A DNA stretch of 64,000 bases, from NCBI GenBank assembly GCA_034440635.1, contig JAOTON010002130.1, positions 816,501-880,500 on the forward strand, in the 5' to 3' direction. Each line of letters begins with the position of its first letter. Within the stretch, counting starts at the first letter, position 1. The notes under the pieces are model-generated. The model did not search any database, was not told the DNA's origin, and saw only the letters and a program-made list of their open reading frames with translations. Position numbers and translations under genes: made by a program. Shown one piece after another: positions 48,819 through 60,612 of this stretch. Source of the stretch: Lepas anatifera (lineage: Eukaryota > Arthropoda > Thecostraca > Lepadidae).

Positions 48819-48956
48819 GGGCCGCGTTTCCATCGCCGGCACACGCAGCGCCCCGACCACATGTCCGGAATACGGTGTGAACGGAACGATATCTAGTGCA
48901 TCCAGGACATGTGGACGGCGAAGTCCGCTGAGCGGCCGGCGATGCAAACGCGGCCC
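48819..48956. mobile_element. Short inverted-repeat element (MITE-like)
   Basis: 138 bp with inverted ends GGGCCGCGTTTCCATCGCCGG and CCGGCGATGCAAACGCGGCCC, about 20 of 21 paired. No target duplication is visible. The superfamily is unknown. Confidence 0.5.
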
Positions 48957-49945
48957 ACACAAATATCGAGGCCAAGCATAGGTCTGTTACAAAGCAAAGC
49001 TAATAGCAAAAAGTGCCTTCTTTGATTCGTGTTAAAACGTTTTTTAATTTTTTTAAACAAATCATATTTTTATTTTTCAATACCAATAACAATATTTGCT
49101 TGTAATAGACAAAAAATTTTACAGCAGCCGCAGACGGCGCACTAAAGACAACTAGTACATTATCACGTTTAGTAAGAAAATAAAGGGACATGCTACTACA
49201 CTGCCGACTCCAACTGTCAAAACTTAAAATCTGAACCATTGCAGTAACTGCTTAGCTTTTCAGTACGACAATAGATGACTACCTTTTCTACAAATTTGTA
49301 TCTTTTGGTGAGGTTTCGTTCGCTAGAAACTGTTTTATTAGACTTTTTGTTACCCGGAAATAGGGTCGGTTACTGCCAGAACTAGGTGCCAAAACTCAAC
49401 TCACGAAGGAATGTAATAATCGCTTAGAAAAGCTTTGTGCCGAGCTATAAATAGCAATTCTTAAAATTTGTACCTTTTCACGATGTTCCTTTCGAGGACA
49501 ACTGTAAAATCATCGATTAAAAATGTCACTACTTTATTACAGAGGAATATTTTCTGTTGCTCCTGGTGTTCATGCCCGGAACCGAAGGCTGCATACCAGA
49601 TCAGAAATAACCCAACATTCTTCCCCATATCCCAAGATATCAATAATTCCCCATACCAGGAGCAGGGGCGTACTTAAAACGTTGTCAACACAACAGAGAA
49701 CGACAGCGCATAGGCAGATTCAGGATTTCCGACGGGGGCACCATCCGGAACAGGGGGCACCACTTTTGACCGGCAAAATCTATCAGGTGAGCACAAAATC
49801 TTATTGGTGGGTGCTGATTTTCGCAACCGGAGCGGGGATGGAAAGCTATATTTCAGGGGGCGACTATAGACCTTGCAGGGGGTGCTGAGGACTGATCGGG
49901 GGAGGGCGCGGGACCTCTGCCCCCTGGATTCGCCTGTGTGACAGA

Positions 49946-50326
49946 GGCGTGCTAAGACTGCTGGAAAGGGGTGCAGTTGGAAAAGGCGTTCAAAAGAGAC
50001 TGCTGGCAACGAGATGTATTCTACAGAGGCGTGCTCGAAGGTTAGGAAAAGGGTACAGTTGGCAAAGGCGTGTCCAGGAGACTGCTAGTAGGAGCATGTA
50101 ATGCAGACAGGCGTGCTCAGAGTGCTAAAAAAGATATAGAGTACAAAAAACGATCTCAGAGTGTTGGAAAAGAGTGCATTGTACAGAGGTGGTCTCAGAC
50201 TGTTAGGAAGGGGTTCAAGTGGAAAAGGCGTCTCCAGAAAACTGCTGGTGGGGGATGATTTATTCAGAGGCGTGTTCAGAATGCTGGAAGAGGTGCAATT
50301 GGCAAAGGCGTATCCAGATCAGTGCC
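49946..50326. repeat. ~80-bp tandem repeat, left arm
   Basis: Nearly five units anchored on CAGAGGCGTGCTCAGA (about 49,946, 50,029, 50,112, 50,189 and 50,266) with GGCAAAGGCGTGTCCAG in each. The inverted counterpart is at 60,620-61,000. Confidence 0.75.
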
Positions 50327-53300
50327 GTAGCCAGAGGAGTCGTTGGGGACCACGGACCCCCTTGGGCAGATCTTGTGCACTGGAAAACACGAGCATTCAA
50401 CTCGAGGGCCCCTGAGCTTGGTCGCACGGGACCCCCGACCTTAGTCTCAGAGGGCCCCCGGGCTTGATCTCAGGGGCCCCGGAGCTTAGTGTACCACTGC
50501 CCTCCGAGCTCAATCTCGGGGACCCCCGAGCTTATTGTCAGGTTGCCCTCCAAACTTGATCTCGGGGACCCCGAGCTTGGTCTCAGTGGCCCTTGGTTGG
50601 TCTCGGGGAGTTCCCCGAGCCTGGTCTCAGGGGTACTCCGGTATCGAGGGCTCCCAAGTATCGAACATTGACCTTGGGGCCAACTGAGCTTGGTCTCAGG
50701 GGGCCCCGAGTTGGTCTCAGGTGCCCCCGAGCTTTGTTTCAGAAAACCCCCGAGCTTGGTTTCAGTGGACCCCCAAAACTTAGTCTCAGAGGACCCCCAA
50801 GCTTGGTGTCAGTGGCCTGAGCTTGGTCTCAGTGGGCTCCATGAGCGTGGTCTCAGGGGCACCTCGATCATCGGTATCAAGGTCTCCGGATTATCGAACA
50901 TTAAAATCGGGGGCACCTGAGCGTGGTCTCAGGGGCCCTGAGTGGGTCTCAGGAGCCTAAGCATGGTCCCAGGGGCCCCAATTGGGCCCCTGGGATCTTA
51001 GTCTTAAGATGTTAAGAAGGTCCGTGAGACCAATCTTAAGATTGGTCCCACGGGCCTTTTGATCTTGGTCTCACGGTCTTTCGGTCCTGGTCTCAGGGAG
51101 CCCCCGAGCTTGGTCTCAGGGCCCCCAAGCTTGGTGTCAGGGGACCTCGAACTTAGTTGCAGGGGACCCCGAGCTTGGTCTCAGAGGATCCCCAAAATTA
51201 GTCTCAGAGGACCCCCAAGCTTGGTTTTAGTGGCCTGAGCTTGGTCTCAGTGGGCTCCACGAGCGTGGTCTCAGGGGCACCTCGATCATCGGTATCAAGG
51301 GCTCCGGATTATCGAGCATTGATCTCGGGGGCCCTAACCTTGGTCTCAGGGGGCCCTGAGTTATTCTCAGGGGCCCCGGCTTGGTCTCAGGCCCCAAAAA
51401 CTTGGTCCCATGGGCCTTTCGATATTGGTCTCAAGGACCTTTCGGTCTTGGTTTCAGGAGGAATTTGAGCTTGGTCTCAGGGGCCCACGAGCCTGGTCTC
51501 TGGGGACCCTGAGCTTGTACTCAATGGCATGGGCTTGGTCTCAAAGGGCTCCACAAGCTTGGTCTCAGGGGCCCTCGATCATCGATATCAAGGGCTCCGG
51601 ATTATCAAACATTGATATCGGGGCCCCCTGAGCCTGGTCTCAGGCGCCCCGAGTTAGTCTCAGGCGCCCGAGCTTGGTCTCAGGGGCCCTGAGTTGGTTT
51701 CAGAGGCCCGAGCTTGGTCTCAGGGCCCCAAACTTGGTCCCACGGGCCTTTTGATCTTGGTCCCACGAGCCTTTCGATCTTGGTCTCAGGGGGCCCCTGA
51801 GCTTGGTCTCAGGGGCCTCAAGATGATTTCAGGGGCCCGAGCTTGGTCTCAGGGCCCCAAACTTGGTCCCATGGGCCTTTCGATCTTGGTCTCACGGGCC
51901 TTTTGGTCTTGGTCTCATGGGCTCCCGAGCTTGGTCTCAGGGGGGCCCAGAGCTTGGTCTCAGGGTCCCCCTCGAGCTTGGTCTCAGGGATTCCGAGCTG
52001 GTCTCAGGGGCCGAGCTTGACCTCGGGGCCCCAAACTTGGTCCCACGGGCCTTTTGATCCTGGTCCCATGGGCCTTTCGATATTGGTCTCACGGGCCCTT
52101 TTGTCTTGGTCTCATGGGCTCCCGAGCTTGGTCTCAGGGGGGCCCTGAGCTTGGTCTCAGGGGCCCTCCGAGATTCATCTCAGGGGTTCCCCGAACTTGG
52201 TGTCAGGGATCCTCCGAACTTGGTTTCAGGGCCCTTCCCTCCGGGCTTTGTCTCAGGGGCCCCGAGCTTGGTCCCCCGAGCATCGGTAGCGATGGCACTG
52301 GAGTGCCGAACGTTGATCTCAAGGGGGGGCAATATTGATATTGGAGTACCCCAACTATCGATATCGATGGCCTCACGAGTGAGGAACGCGCATTGGCCTC
52401 ACAGAATGTTGTGTTTGGTCTCAGAAGCCCCAGGCTTCAGGGGCCCCCAAGCATCGGTATCGAGGGGCTCCAGAGTACAGAGCATCAGTCTCGAGGGGCT
52501 CCGAATATTTATCTGGGGAGCCCCCGAACATGGGTGTCGAGTTACTCCTGAGGTAAGCGCGAGCACGACCCTAAGGGTGTCCCCGAGCCTGATCTAAGTG
52601 GGACCCTGAGCTTGGTCGTAGGAGCCCCCGTGCATTACTATCAAGGGCCTCAGTAGTATTGGTCTCGGTGGGGGAGGGGGGCAAGCAATGATCTCAGGGG
52701 CATTCAAATGTTGATCCCGGAGGGCCTTCGAATGTACGGATGCAGTGACATAGCCAAGGGGGTCCTAGGAGTCTGCGGACCCCCTTGGGCTAATTTGAGC
52801 CACTGCAAATGATTCTCTGATCACTGTGCCCCCTGAGTCAGTCTCAGGGGACCCTGAAGATTCGTTCTCAGGGCGTCTCGAGTCGGCTTTAGGGCCCCCG
52901 CCCTGAGAGTCGGTCTCAAGGCCCCCAAAAGTAGATTTCAGGGGGCCCTGAGAGTTGGTCTCAGGGGGCCCGAGTGTCGGTCTCAGTGGGCCCTGAGAGT
53001 CGGTATCAGTGGGGGCCGAGCTAGTCCCAGAGGCCCCAGAGAATGGTTCTCAGGGCCCGCGAAAGTCTATTTCAGCGAGTCCCGTGAGAGTCAGTCTCTA
53101 AGAACTTCAAAAGTCGGTCAAGGGGACCCCAAGAGTCAGTTTTAGGGGACTTCTGAGATTTGGTCTCAGGGGTCCCTCCCCACGAGTGTCGGTCTCAGGG
53201 GGGCCCATAGTCTCACGGGCGTCTCTCTCAGGAGTAAATATTTACTTTCAGGTGGCCCCGAGATTAATCTGAGGGCCCGAGAGATAGTCTCACTTGATGC

Positions 53301-53485
53301 GCAGAGTGCTGGTCTCAGGGGGCCCCCCAGGGACAATACTGGAAGCCCTTGAGACTTATCCTCAGGCTGTGCCCCATTTTTGTATAAGGGGCCCCGAGAG
53401 CAAATCTCAGGGAGCACCCAAAAGTTAGTCTCAGGTTGCCTCCGAGAGCCAGTCTCAGCGACATCCGGAAGTTAGTCTTGGGGTT
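50327..53485 (+). repeat. GGTCTCAGGGGCCCC satellite, left arm
   Basis: Short tandem units of about 20-24 bp with the core GAGCTTGGTCTCAGGGGCCC. They are organised into longer units marked by ATCGATATCAAGGGCTCCGG phrases, and start at a hAT-like end with GCACTGGAAAACACGAGCA. Open frames rich in Glu-Leu-Gly-Leu-Arg-Gly-Pro reflect the repeat only. 52,150-53,480 is directly duplicated inside the hAT element at about 54,430-55,640. Confidence 0.9.
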
Positions 53486-54092
53486 CAGAAACCTCTGAGA
53501 CCAGGCCCGTGGAGCCCCCTGAGACCAAACTCGGAGGCTCTGAGACCAAGCTCGGGGAACCCCTGATACCAAGACCGAAAGGCCGTGAGACCAATAAAAG
53601 GCCGTGGGACCAAGATCAAAAGTTCCCGGGGCACCAAGTTTGAAGCCCCTGAGACCAAGCTCAGGGGCCCCTGAGACCAAGCTCAGGGGCTCCCGAAATC
53701 AATGTTCGATAATCCGGAGACCTTGATACCGATAATTGAGGTGCCCCTGAGATCATGCTCGTGGAGCACACTGAGGCCAAGCTCAGGCCACTGAGACCAA
53801 GCTTGGGGGTCCTCTGAGACCAAGCTCGCGGGTCCCCTGAGACCAAACTCGGGGGCCCTGAGACCAAGCTCGGGGAACCCCTGATACCAAGACCGAAAGA
53901 CCGTGAGACCAAGATCGAAAAGCCCGTGGGACCAAGATCAAAAGTGCCCGGGGCACCACGTTTGAAGCCCCTGAGACCAAGCTCGAAGGGGGCCCTGAGA
54001 CCAGGCTCTGGACCCCCTTGAGATCAAGCTCAGGATCCCATGAGACCAAGACCAAAAGGCCCGTGAGACCAAGATCGAAAGGCCCATGGGAC
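53486..54092 (-). repeat. Satellite, inner part of right arm
   Basis: The orientation of the satellite flips at about 53,486 (CTGAGACCAAGCTC replaces GAGCTTGGTCTCAG), marking the palindrome centre. It ends at the target duplication of the hAT element. Confidence 0.85.
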
Positions 54093-57000
54093 CAGTGGCG
54101 TAGCCAAGGGGGGTCCTTGGGGTCCGCGGACCCCCCCTTGGGCTGATCTTATGCACTGGAAAACACGAGCATTGGTCTCAGGTGCCCCCTTGAGCTTGGC
54201 CTCAGGGGCCCTCCGAGCTCGATATCAGGCCCCCGAGGTTGGCCTCAAGGGACCTCCGAGCTTGGTCTCAGGTCCCCCAAGCCTGGTCTCAGGGCCCCCA
54301 AGGTTTGCATCAGGGGCCCGAGCTTGGTCTCACGGGCCTTCCGAGCTTGGTCTCAGGGGGCCCTGAGCTTGGTCTCACGGGTCTTTCGATCTTGGTCTTA
54401 GGGGCCCCAGAGCTGGTCTCAGGGATCCCCCGAGCATTGGTATCGATGGCTCCGGAGCAGCGAACATTGATCTCGGGAAGTGGGGGGGGACAATATTGAT
54501 ATCGGGGTGTCCCCTGGCTATCGATATCGAGGGGACTTATGAGCGAGGCCCGAGAATTGGCCCCATGGGACCCAGAGTTTGGTCTCAGGGGCCGAGGCTT
54601 GGGCTCAGGGTCCCCGAGCATTGGTATCGAGGGGCTCCAGAGTACCGAGCATTAGTCTCGGGGGGGGCCTTCGAATGTTGATCTGCTCCCCCCCAAACAA
54701 CGGTGTCGAGTTACTCCTGAGAAAAGCGCAAGCATAGGCCTAAGGGTGCCCCCGAACCTGATCCAAGTGGAACCCCGAGCTTGGTCTTAGGAGCCCCGTG
54801 CATCAGTATCCAGGGGCTCCGGAGTATTGGTATCGGGGGGAAGCAATGATTTCAGGGGCCTCCAAGTGCTGATCTCGGCGGGCCCCCGAATGTGTGGATG
54901 CAGTGGCGTAGCCAAGGGGTTCTAGGAGTCCGAGGACCCCCTTTGGGCCAATCTAAACCACTGCAAAGCATTCTCTGATAACGGGGCCCCCAGAATCAAT
55001 CTCAGAAGCACCTGAAGATTCGTTCTCAGGGCGTCCCGAGTCGGCCTCAGGGCCCCGCCCTGAGGGTCAGTCTCAAGACCCCCAAAAGTAGATTTCAGGG
55101 GGTCCCTGAGAGTTAGTCTCAGGGGATCCCGAAAGTCGGTCTCAGGGGCCCCGAGAGTCGGTCTCAGGGGGGCCGAGCTCGTCCCAGGGTCCCCAGAGAG
55201 TGGTTCTCAGGGCCCCGCGACAGACTGTTTCAGGGGGCTCCATGAGAGTCAGTCTCAGAGAACCCCAAGGGTCGGTCAAGGGGACCCTGAGATTCAGTCT
55301 TAGAGGACCCCCGATATTCGGTCCCATAGTCTTACGGGCGTCTCTCTCAGGAGTCAATATTTACTTTCAGGTGGCTCCGAGAATTAATCTAGGGGTCCGA
55401 GAGCTAGTCTCATTTGATCCGCAGAGTGCTGATCTCAGGAGGCCCCTGAGGGGTAATCTTGGGAAGCCTCGAGATTTAGCCTGAGGCTGTGCCCCCCTAG
55501 TTGTTGCATAAGAGGCCCCGAGAGTCAATCTCAGGGAGCACCTAAAAGATAGTCTCAGAGTGCTCCCGGGGGCTAGTCTCCGGTTCGTCCAAGAGCTAAT
55601 TTTGGGGCTTTGAGAGTAATTCCCAGAGGTGCTCCCGAATTTTGGTCTCACGGCTCCGATTTAGCCTTAGAACTCTGAGGGCTAATCTGGGCTTCCGAGA
55701 GTCAGTCTCGGGAGTGCCGTGCCAAATACTCAGTTTCAGGGGTGGTTCCATGCCTCCCTCATCGAGTGTTAGTCTCGGGGGCGACCCAGGGTTAGTCTCA
55801 GAGGGCTGTCGGAAGTCATTCCCAGCCCCCGCCTCACCCCAGAGACAGCCTCAGGGGATCCCCAAGAGCTAATCTGGATGGCCCCGAGTGTCAGTCTCAG
55901 CCCCCTCCCCAGAGCAAATCTGGGGGGGGGCCGATAAATAGGCCCAGAGGTGCTGCCGATAACTAATCTAGGGAGCCCCGAGAGATTCTCAGGAGTCCAC
56001 AATTTTGGTCAAGAGGCGCCGTGAATCAGTATCAGAAACTCCCTGAGATCTAATCGGGAGAGGGGCCGGAAATTAACCTTGTGAGTAGCGCCAAGTGTTG
56101 GTCTTGACGGCCCCAGAGCTAGTCTCAGGTCCCCCAAGAACTGATCTCGGAAGCCCGAGTTATATTCAGGGGACCTTTCAGTTCTAGTGTAAGGAGGGCC
56201 GGAGAGCTAATCTCAGAGATCCGACAATTAGTCTCACGCGGTCTCCAGGAGTTAGTCTCAGGGGTTCCCAGAAGCTGCCCTCAAGTGTCCCCAAAAGCTA
56301 GTCTCAGCGAGCATTCCTCTCCTTCCTCCCCCTCCCCTCAAAGTTATCCTCAGGGCCTCACGAGAGTAAGTTCCAGGGAGTCCCAGTAGGTAGTCTCATG
56401 GTACCCCCAAATGCTGGTTTTGGGGGACGTAAGTACTGATTTGCGGGAAAAGTGTTGTTTTCGGGGTCCCAGATACTGGTTTCTGCGCCGTGTCAAGTGC
56501 TAGGCCCCTGGAGATCTCTGCTCGACCCAGGAGTCAGGGGGCGGGGGTGGTGGGTGATGGTCCTGGATGGCTTAACACTGACATAGCAATACAAGCCCTG
56601 TACAAAGCCTATCAGAGACCTAAAGTCCAAGGAAGTACTCACCTCCCCAAGCCCCCGGGATCTCCAACCAATGGCTAGGGAGGAGTAAGTGAGCGGTTTC
56701 ATCAGTAGGACTGTCCATGGAATAGGTTTTATATAGCATCTGGGGCACACTCATATATCCTTTTTATTGAGCGTCCTTTTTCCTTTCCGTTTCTTTTATA
56801 TTTTAGAATACAATCCAGAGATATCGCTTGAGATCCTAGGCTCAAAGAAGATTTCGAAAATCATATGCCTCTGAAAAATTTATATATTCCCATTGTGTAC
56901 CAAGAAAGGCAAATTGAAACATATTGATCAGGCACCATTCCTGAAGGAAAGGCAAAAATTAATCTAATTTTAGCATCCATAATAGCCAATCGAACAGGGA

Positions 57001-57858
57001 ATTTGGAACTTAAGCTGGTTTTTCAATCTATTAGCTTAGTCCCAATAACTACCGTCCTAAATATTCTGAAATAAACAACTTTCAAATATTTTCGTAGGAA
57101 ACCAGAAAAACAAGGAGAATGACACACATTGATGAGCATAATCCCAAAAAGAAAAATAGGTATGCAAGGTTTAAAATAACAATGACAGAGTAATCCAAGG
57201 CGATAATTATCTCAGGGGCCTATTGTTTCGGTAATTTGCTCATTTACAACATAGCAAGGGTAAGAAAGTAACTCTGGTGAATTCATCAAGATCTTTCCGC
57301 GGAATAGACGGTATATGACGTCCGGAATACACCACCATCCACCATATTCCTTGTATTTTTATTCATTTTTTCCATTTCTTTGGAAACTTTCTGATTAAAG
57401 AGTTCATTAATTCGACACCCGGAAAAAATTGGTAATCATTTTCCGTAGAAGACCATTTATTCGTACTCAAAACGACTGACCTTCAATGACTTCATAGCTG
57501 ATTACCAGAGTGAATTGAGGTAAAGTCAGGTTTAACATCATGCATGCAGCAGCATTTGATTTCCGAAATGTGCCACAAAACTGTTATTATAGCCACGCTG
57601 TCATATAGGTATGGGCCAGCCTTAATATTTGGTGACCTAAACTTACCAACACTTGGTCGGATCGAGAAAAATCAAACTATAAACAAAATAATAACAACCA
57701 CTTAAAAATGGATAGAAAAATTTCCGTCGTGTAAATGTTATAATGCCAAAATATTATACGACACATATAGGAGATGGGCCCCGACTACTAAGGGGCCCCC
57801 GGCCTGGGGGCCCCGACGGTAGTCGGACCCCCTTGGCCGAATCCTGGCTACGCCACTG
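54093..57858. mobile_element. 3.77 kb satellite-bearing hAT-type element, TSD CATGGGAC
   Basis: Left end CAGTGGCGTAGCCAAGG and right end (reverse complement) CAGTGGCGTAGCCAGGA. Perfect 8-bp direct repeats CATGGGAC flank them at 54,085-54,092 and 57,859-57,866. Removing the element restores continuous minus-oriented satellite. About two thirds of it (54,150-56,480) is plus-oriented GGTCTCAGGGGCCC satellite. The rest (56,680-57,760) is AT-rich unique sequence, followed by a GC-rich right end with a CCGACTAC..GTAGTCGG hairpin. There is no transposase. Confidence 0.9.
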
Positions 57859-60612
57859 CATGGGACCAAGATCAAAAGGCCCGTGGGACCAATCTTGAGG
57901 CCCCTGGGACCAAGTTCAGGCCCCTGAGACCAACTCAGGGCCCCTGAGACCAAGGTCAGGGCCCTCGAGATCAATGTTCGATAATCCGGAGCTCTTGATA
58001 TCGATGATCAAGGGCCCCTGAGACCATGCTCGTGGAGCACACTGAGACCAAGCTTGGGGATCCTCTGAGACCAAGCTCGAGGCCCCCCTGAGACCAGGAT
58101 CCAAAGGCCCGTGAGACCAAGATCGAAAGGATCGTGGGACCAAGTTTGGGGCCCTGAGACCAAGCTCAGGCCCCTTAGACCAACTCGGGGCCCCTGAGAC
58201 CAAGCTCGGGAGCCCATGAGACCCAGATCGAAAGGCCCGTGAGACCAAGATCGAAAGGCCCGTGGGACAAATCTTGGGGCCCCTGGGACCAAGTTCGGGC
58301 CCCTGAGACCAACTCAGGGCCCCTGAGACCAAGCTCAGGGGCCCCCGATATCAATGTTCAATAATCCGGAGCCCTTGATACCGATGATCGAGGTGCCCCT
58401 GAGACCGCGCTCGTGGAGCCCACTGAGACCAAGCTCAGGCCACTGACACCAAGCTTGGGGGTCCTCTGAGACTAAGTTTTGGGGGTCCACTGAAACCAAG
58501 CTCGGGGTTTTCTGAAACAAAGCTCGGGGGCACCTGAGACCAACTCGGGGCCCCCTGAGACCAAGCTCAGTTGGCCCCAAGGTCAATGTTCGATACTTGG
58601 GAGCCCTCGATACCGGAGTACCCCTGAGACCAGGCTCGGGGAACTCCCCGAGACCAACCAAGGGCCACTGAGACCAAGCTCGGGGTCCCCGAGATCAAGT
58701 TTGGAGGGCAACCTGACAATAAGCTCAGGGGTCCCCGAGATTGAGCTCGGAGGGCAGTGGTACACTAAGCTCCGGGGCCCCTGAGATCAAGCCCGGGGGC
58801 CCTCTGAGACTAAAGTTTGGGCGTCCTCTGAGACCAAGTTCGGGGGCCCTTGAGACCAAGCTCGGAGGCCCCCTGAAACCAAGACCGAAAAGCCCGTGAG
58901 ACCACGATCGAAAATCCCGTGGGAACAAGATCAAAAGGCCCGTGGCATCGAGTTTGAAGCCCCTGAGACCAAGCTCGGGGGTCCCCTGAAACCAAGCTCA
59001 GGCTGCCCTGATACCAAGTTCAGGAAGTCCCCTGAGACCAAGCTCAGGCCACCCTGAGATCTGGTTCAGGGGGTCCCAGGATCAATGTTCAATACTTCGG
59101 AGCCCCCGATACCGACGATCATGGGGCCCCTGAGACCAAGCTTCTGGCGCCCCTGACACTAGGCTCAGGCCACTGAGACCAAGCTCGGGGGATACCAAGA
59201 CCGAAAGGCCGTGAGACCAAGATCAAAAGGCCCGTGGGACCAATCTTGTGGCCCCTGAGACCAGGCTCGGGTTCCTGAGACTAACTCAGGGCGCCTGAGA
59301 CCAAGCTCAGGGGCCCCCGATATCAATGTTTGATAATCCTGAGCCCTTGATACCGATGATCGAGGGCCCCTGGGACCAAGCTTGTGGAGCCCCCTGAGAC
59401 CAAGCTCAGGCCACTGAGGACAAGCTTGTGGAGCCCCTGAGACCAAGCTCAGGCCACTGAGGACAAGCTCGGGGGTCCCCTGAGACCAAACTCGTGGAGC
59501 CCACTGAGATCAAGCTCAGGCCACTAAGACCAAGCTTGGGGGTCCTCTGAGACTAAGTTTGGGGGTCCTCTGAGACCAAGCTCGGGGTCCCCTGCAACTA
59601 AGTTCGGGGTCCCCTGACACCAAGCTTTGGGGGCCCTGAGACCAAGCTCGGGGGCTCCCTGAGACCAACTCGGGGGCTCCCTGAGACCAAGACCGAAAGA
59701 CCGTGAGACCAAGATCAAAACGCCCGTGGAACCAATCTTAAGATCGGTCCCACGGGCCTTCTTAAGATCTTAATACTAAGATCCCAGGGGCCCCAATTTG
59801 GGCCCCTGGGCCAAGTTCAGAACCCTGAGACCAACTCAGGACCCATAAGACCAAGCTCAGGTGCCCCCGATATCAATGTTCGCTAATCCGGAGCCCTCGA
59901 TAGTGATGATCGAGGGACCCCTGACACCAAGCTCGGGGAGCCCCTGAGGCCAAGTTCGGGCCACTGAAACCAAGCTCGGTGGTCCCCTGGGACCAAGTTC
60001 GGGGGTTTCCTGAAACAAAGCTCGGGGGGGCACCTGAGACCAAGCTTGGGATCCCAGAGACCAAGCTCGAGGGACCCCTGACCCCACGCTCGGGGCCCCT
60101 GAGACCAAGATCGAAAGGCCCGTGAGATCAAGACCGAAAGGCTGGTGGGACAAAGGGACAAAGAAGAAAAGGTCCGTGGGACCAAGCTTGTGCCCCCAGA
60201 GACCAAGCTAGGGGTCCCTGAGACCAACTCGGGGGCCCCTTGAGACTAAGCTCAGTTGGCCCCAAGATCAATGTTTGATACTTCGGAGCCCTCGATACCG
60301 GAGTACCCCTGAGACCAGGCTCGGGGAACTCCCCGAGACCAACCAAGGGCCACTGAGACCAAGCTCAGGGACCCCGAGATCAAGTTTGGAGGGCAATCTG
60401 ACATTAAGCTCGGGGGTCCCCGAGATTAAGCTCGGAGGGCAGTCGTACACTAAGCTCCGGGGCCCCTGAGATCAAGCCCGGGGGCCCTCTGAAACTAAGT
60501 TCGGGGGTCCCGTGCGACCAAGCTCAGGGGCCGTCCAGTTCAATGCTCGTGTTTTCCAGTGCACAAGATCTGCCCAAGGGGGTCCGTGGTCCCACAACGA
60601 CTCCTCTGGCTA
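57859..60612 (-). repeat. GGTCTCAGGGGCCCC satellite, right arm
   Basis: Same unit as the left arm in reverse (GGGCCCCTGAGACCAAGCTC). It includes two copies of the segment that pairs with 50,401-50,900 (58,335-58,810 and 60,240-60,545), 1.7 kb apart. It ends at the mirrored hAT-like end GGCTACGCCACTG. Confidence 0.9.

Noticed and set aside
53490..54092. Separate inverted satellite island
   Set aside because: Explained by the CATGGGAC-flanked element at 54,093-57,858: the island is the inner end of the right palindrome arm.
52745..54910. Independent hAT insertions at 52,745 and 54,900
   Set aside because: Both ends share the same flank (GGATGCAGTG) and lie in a directly duplicated segment, so they are internal family landmarks, not separate insertions.
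50070..60450. Many 60-160 residue frames rich in Gly-Leu-Arg-Gly-Pro-Glu-Leu
   Set aside because: They follow the 20-24 bp GGTCTCAGGGGCCC satellite in whichever orientation it lies. No protein family is suggested.
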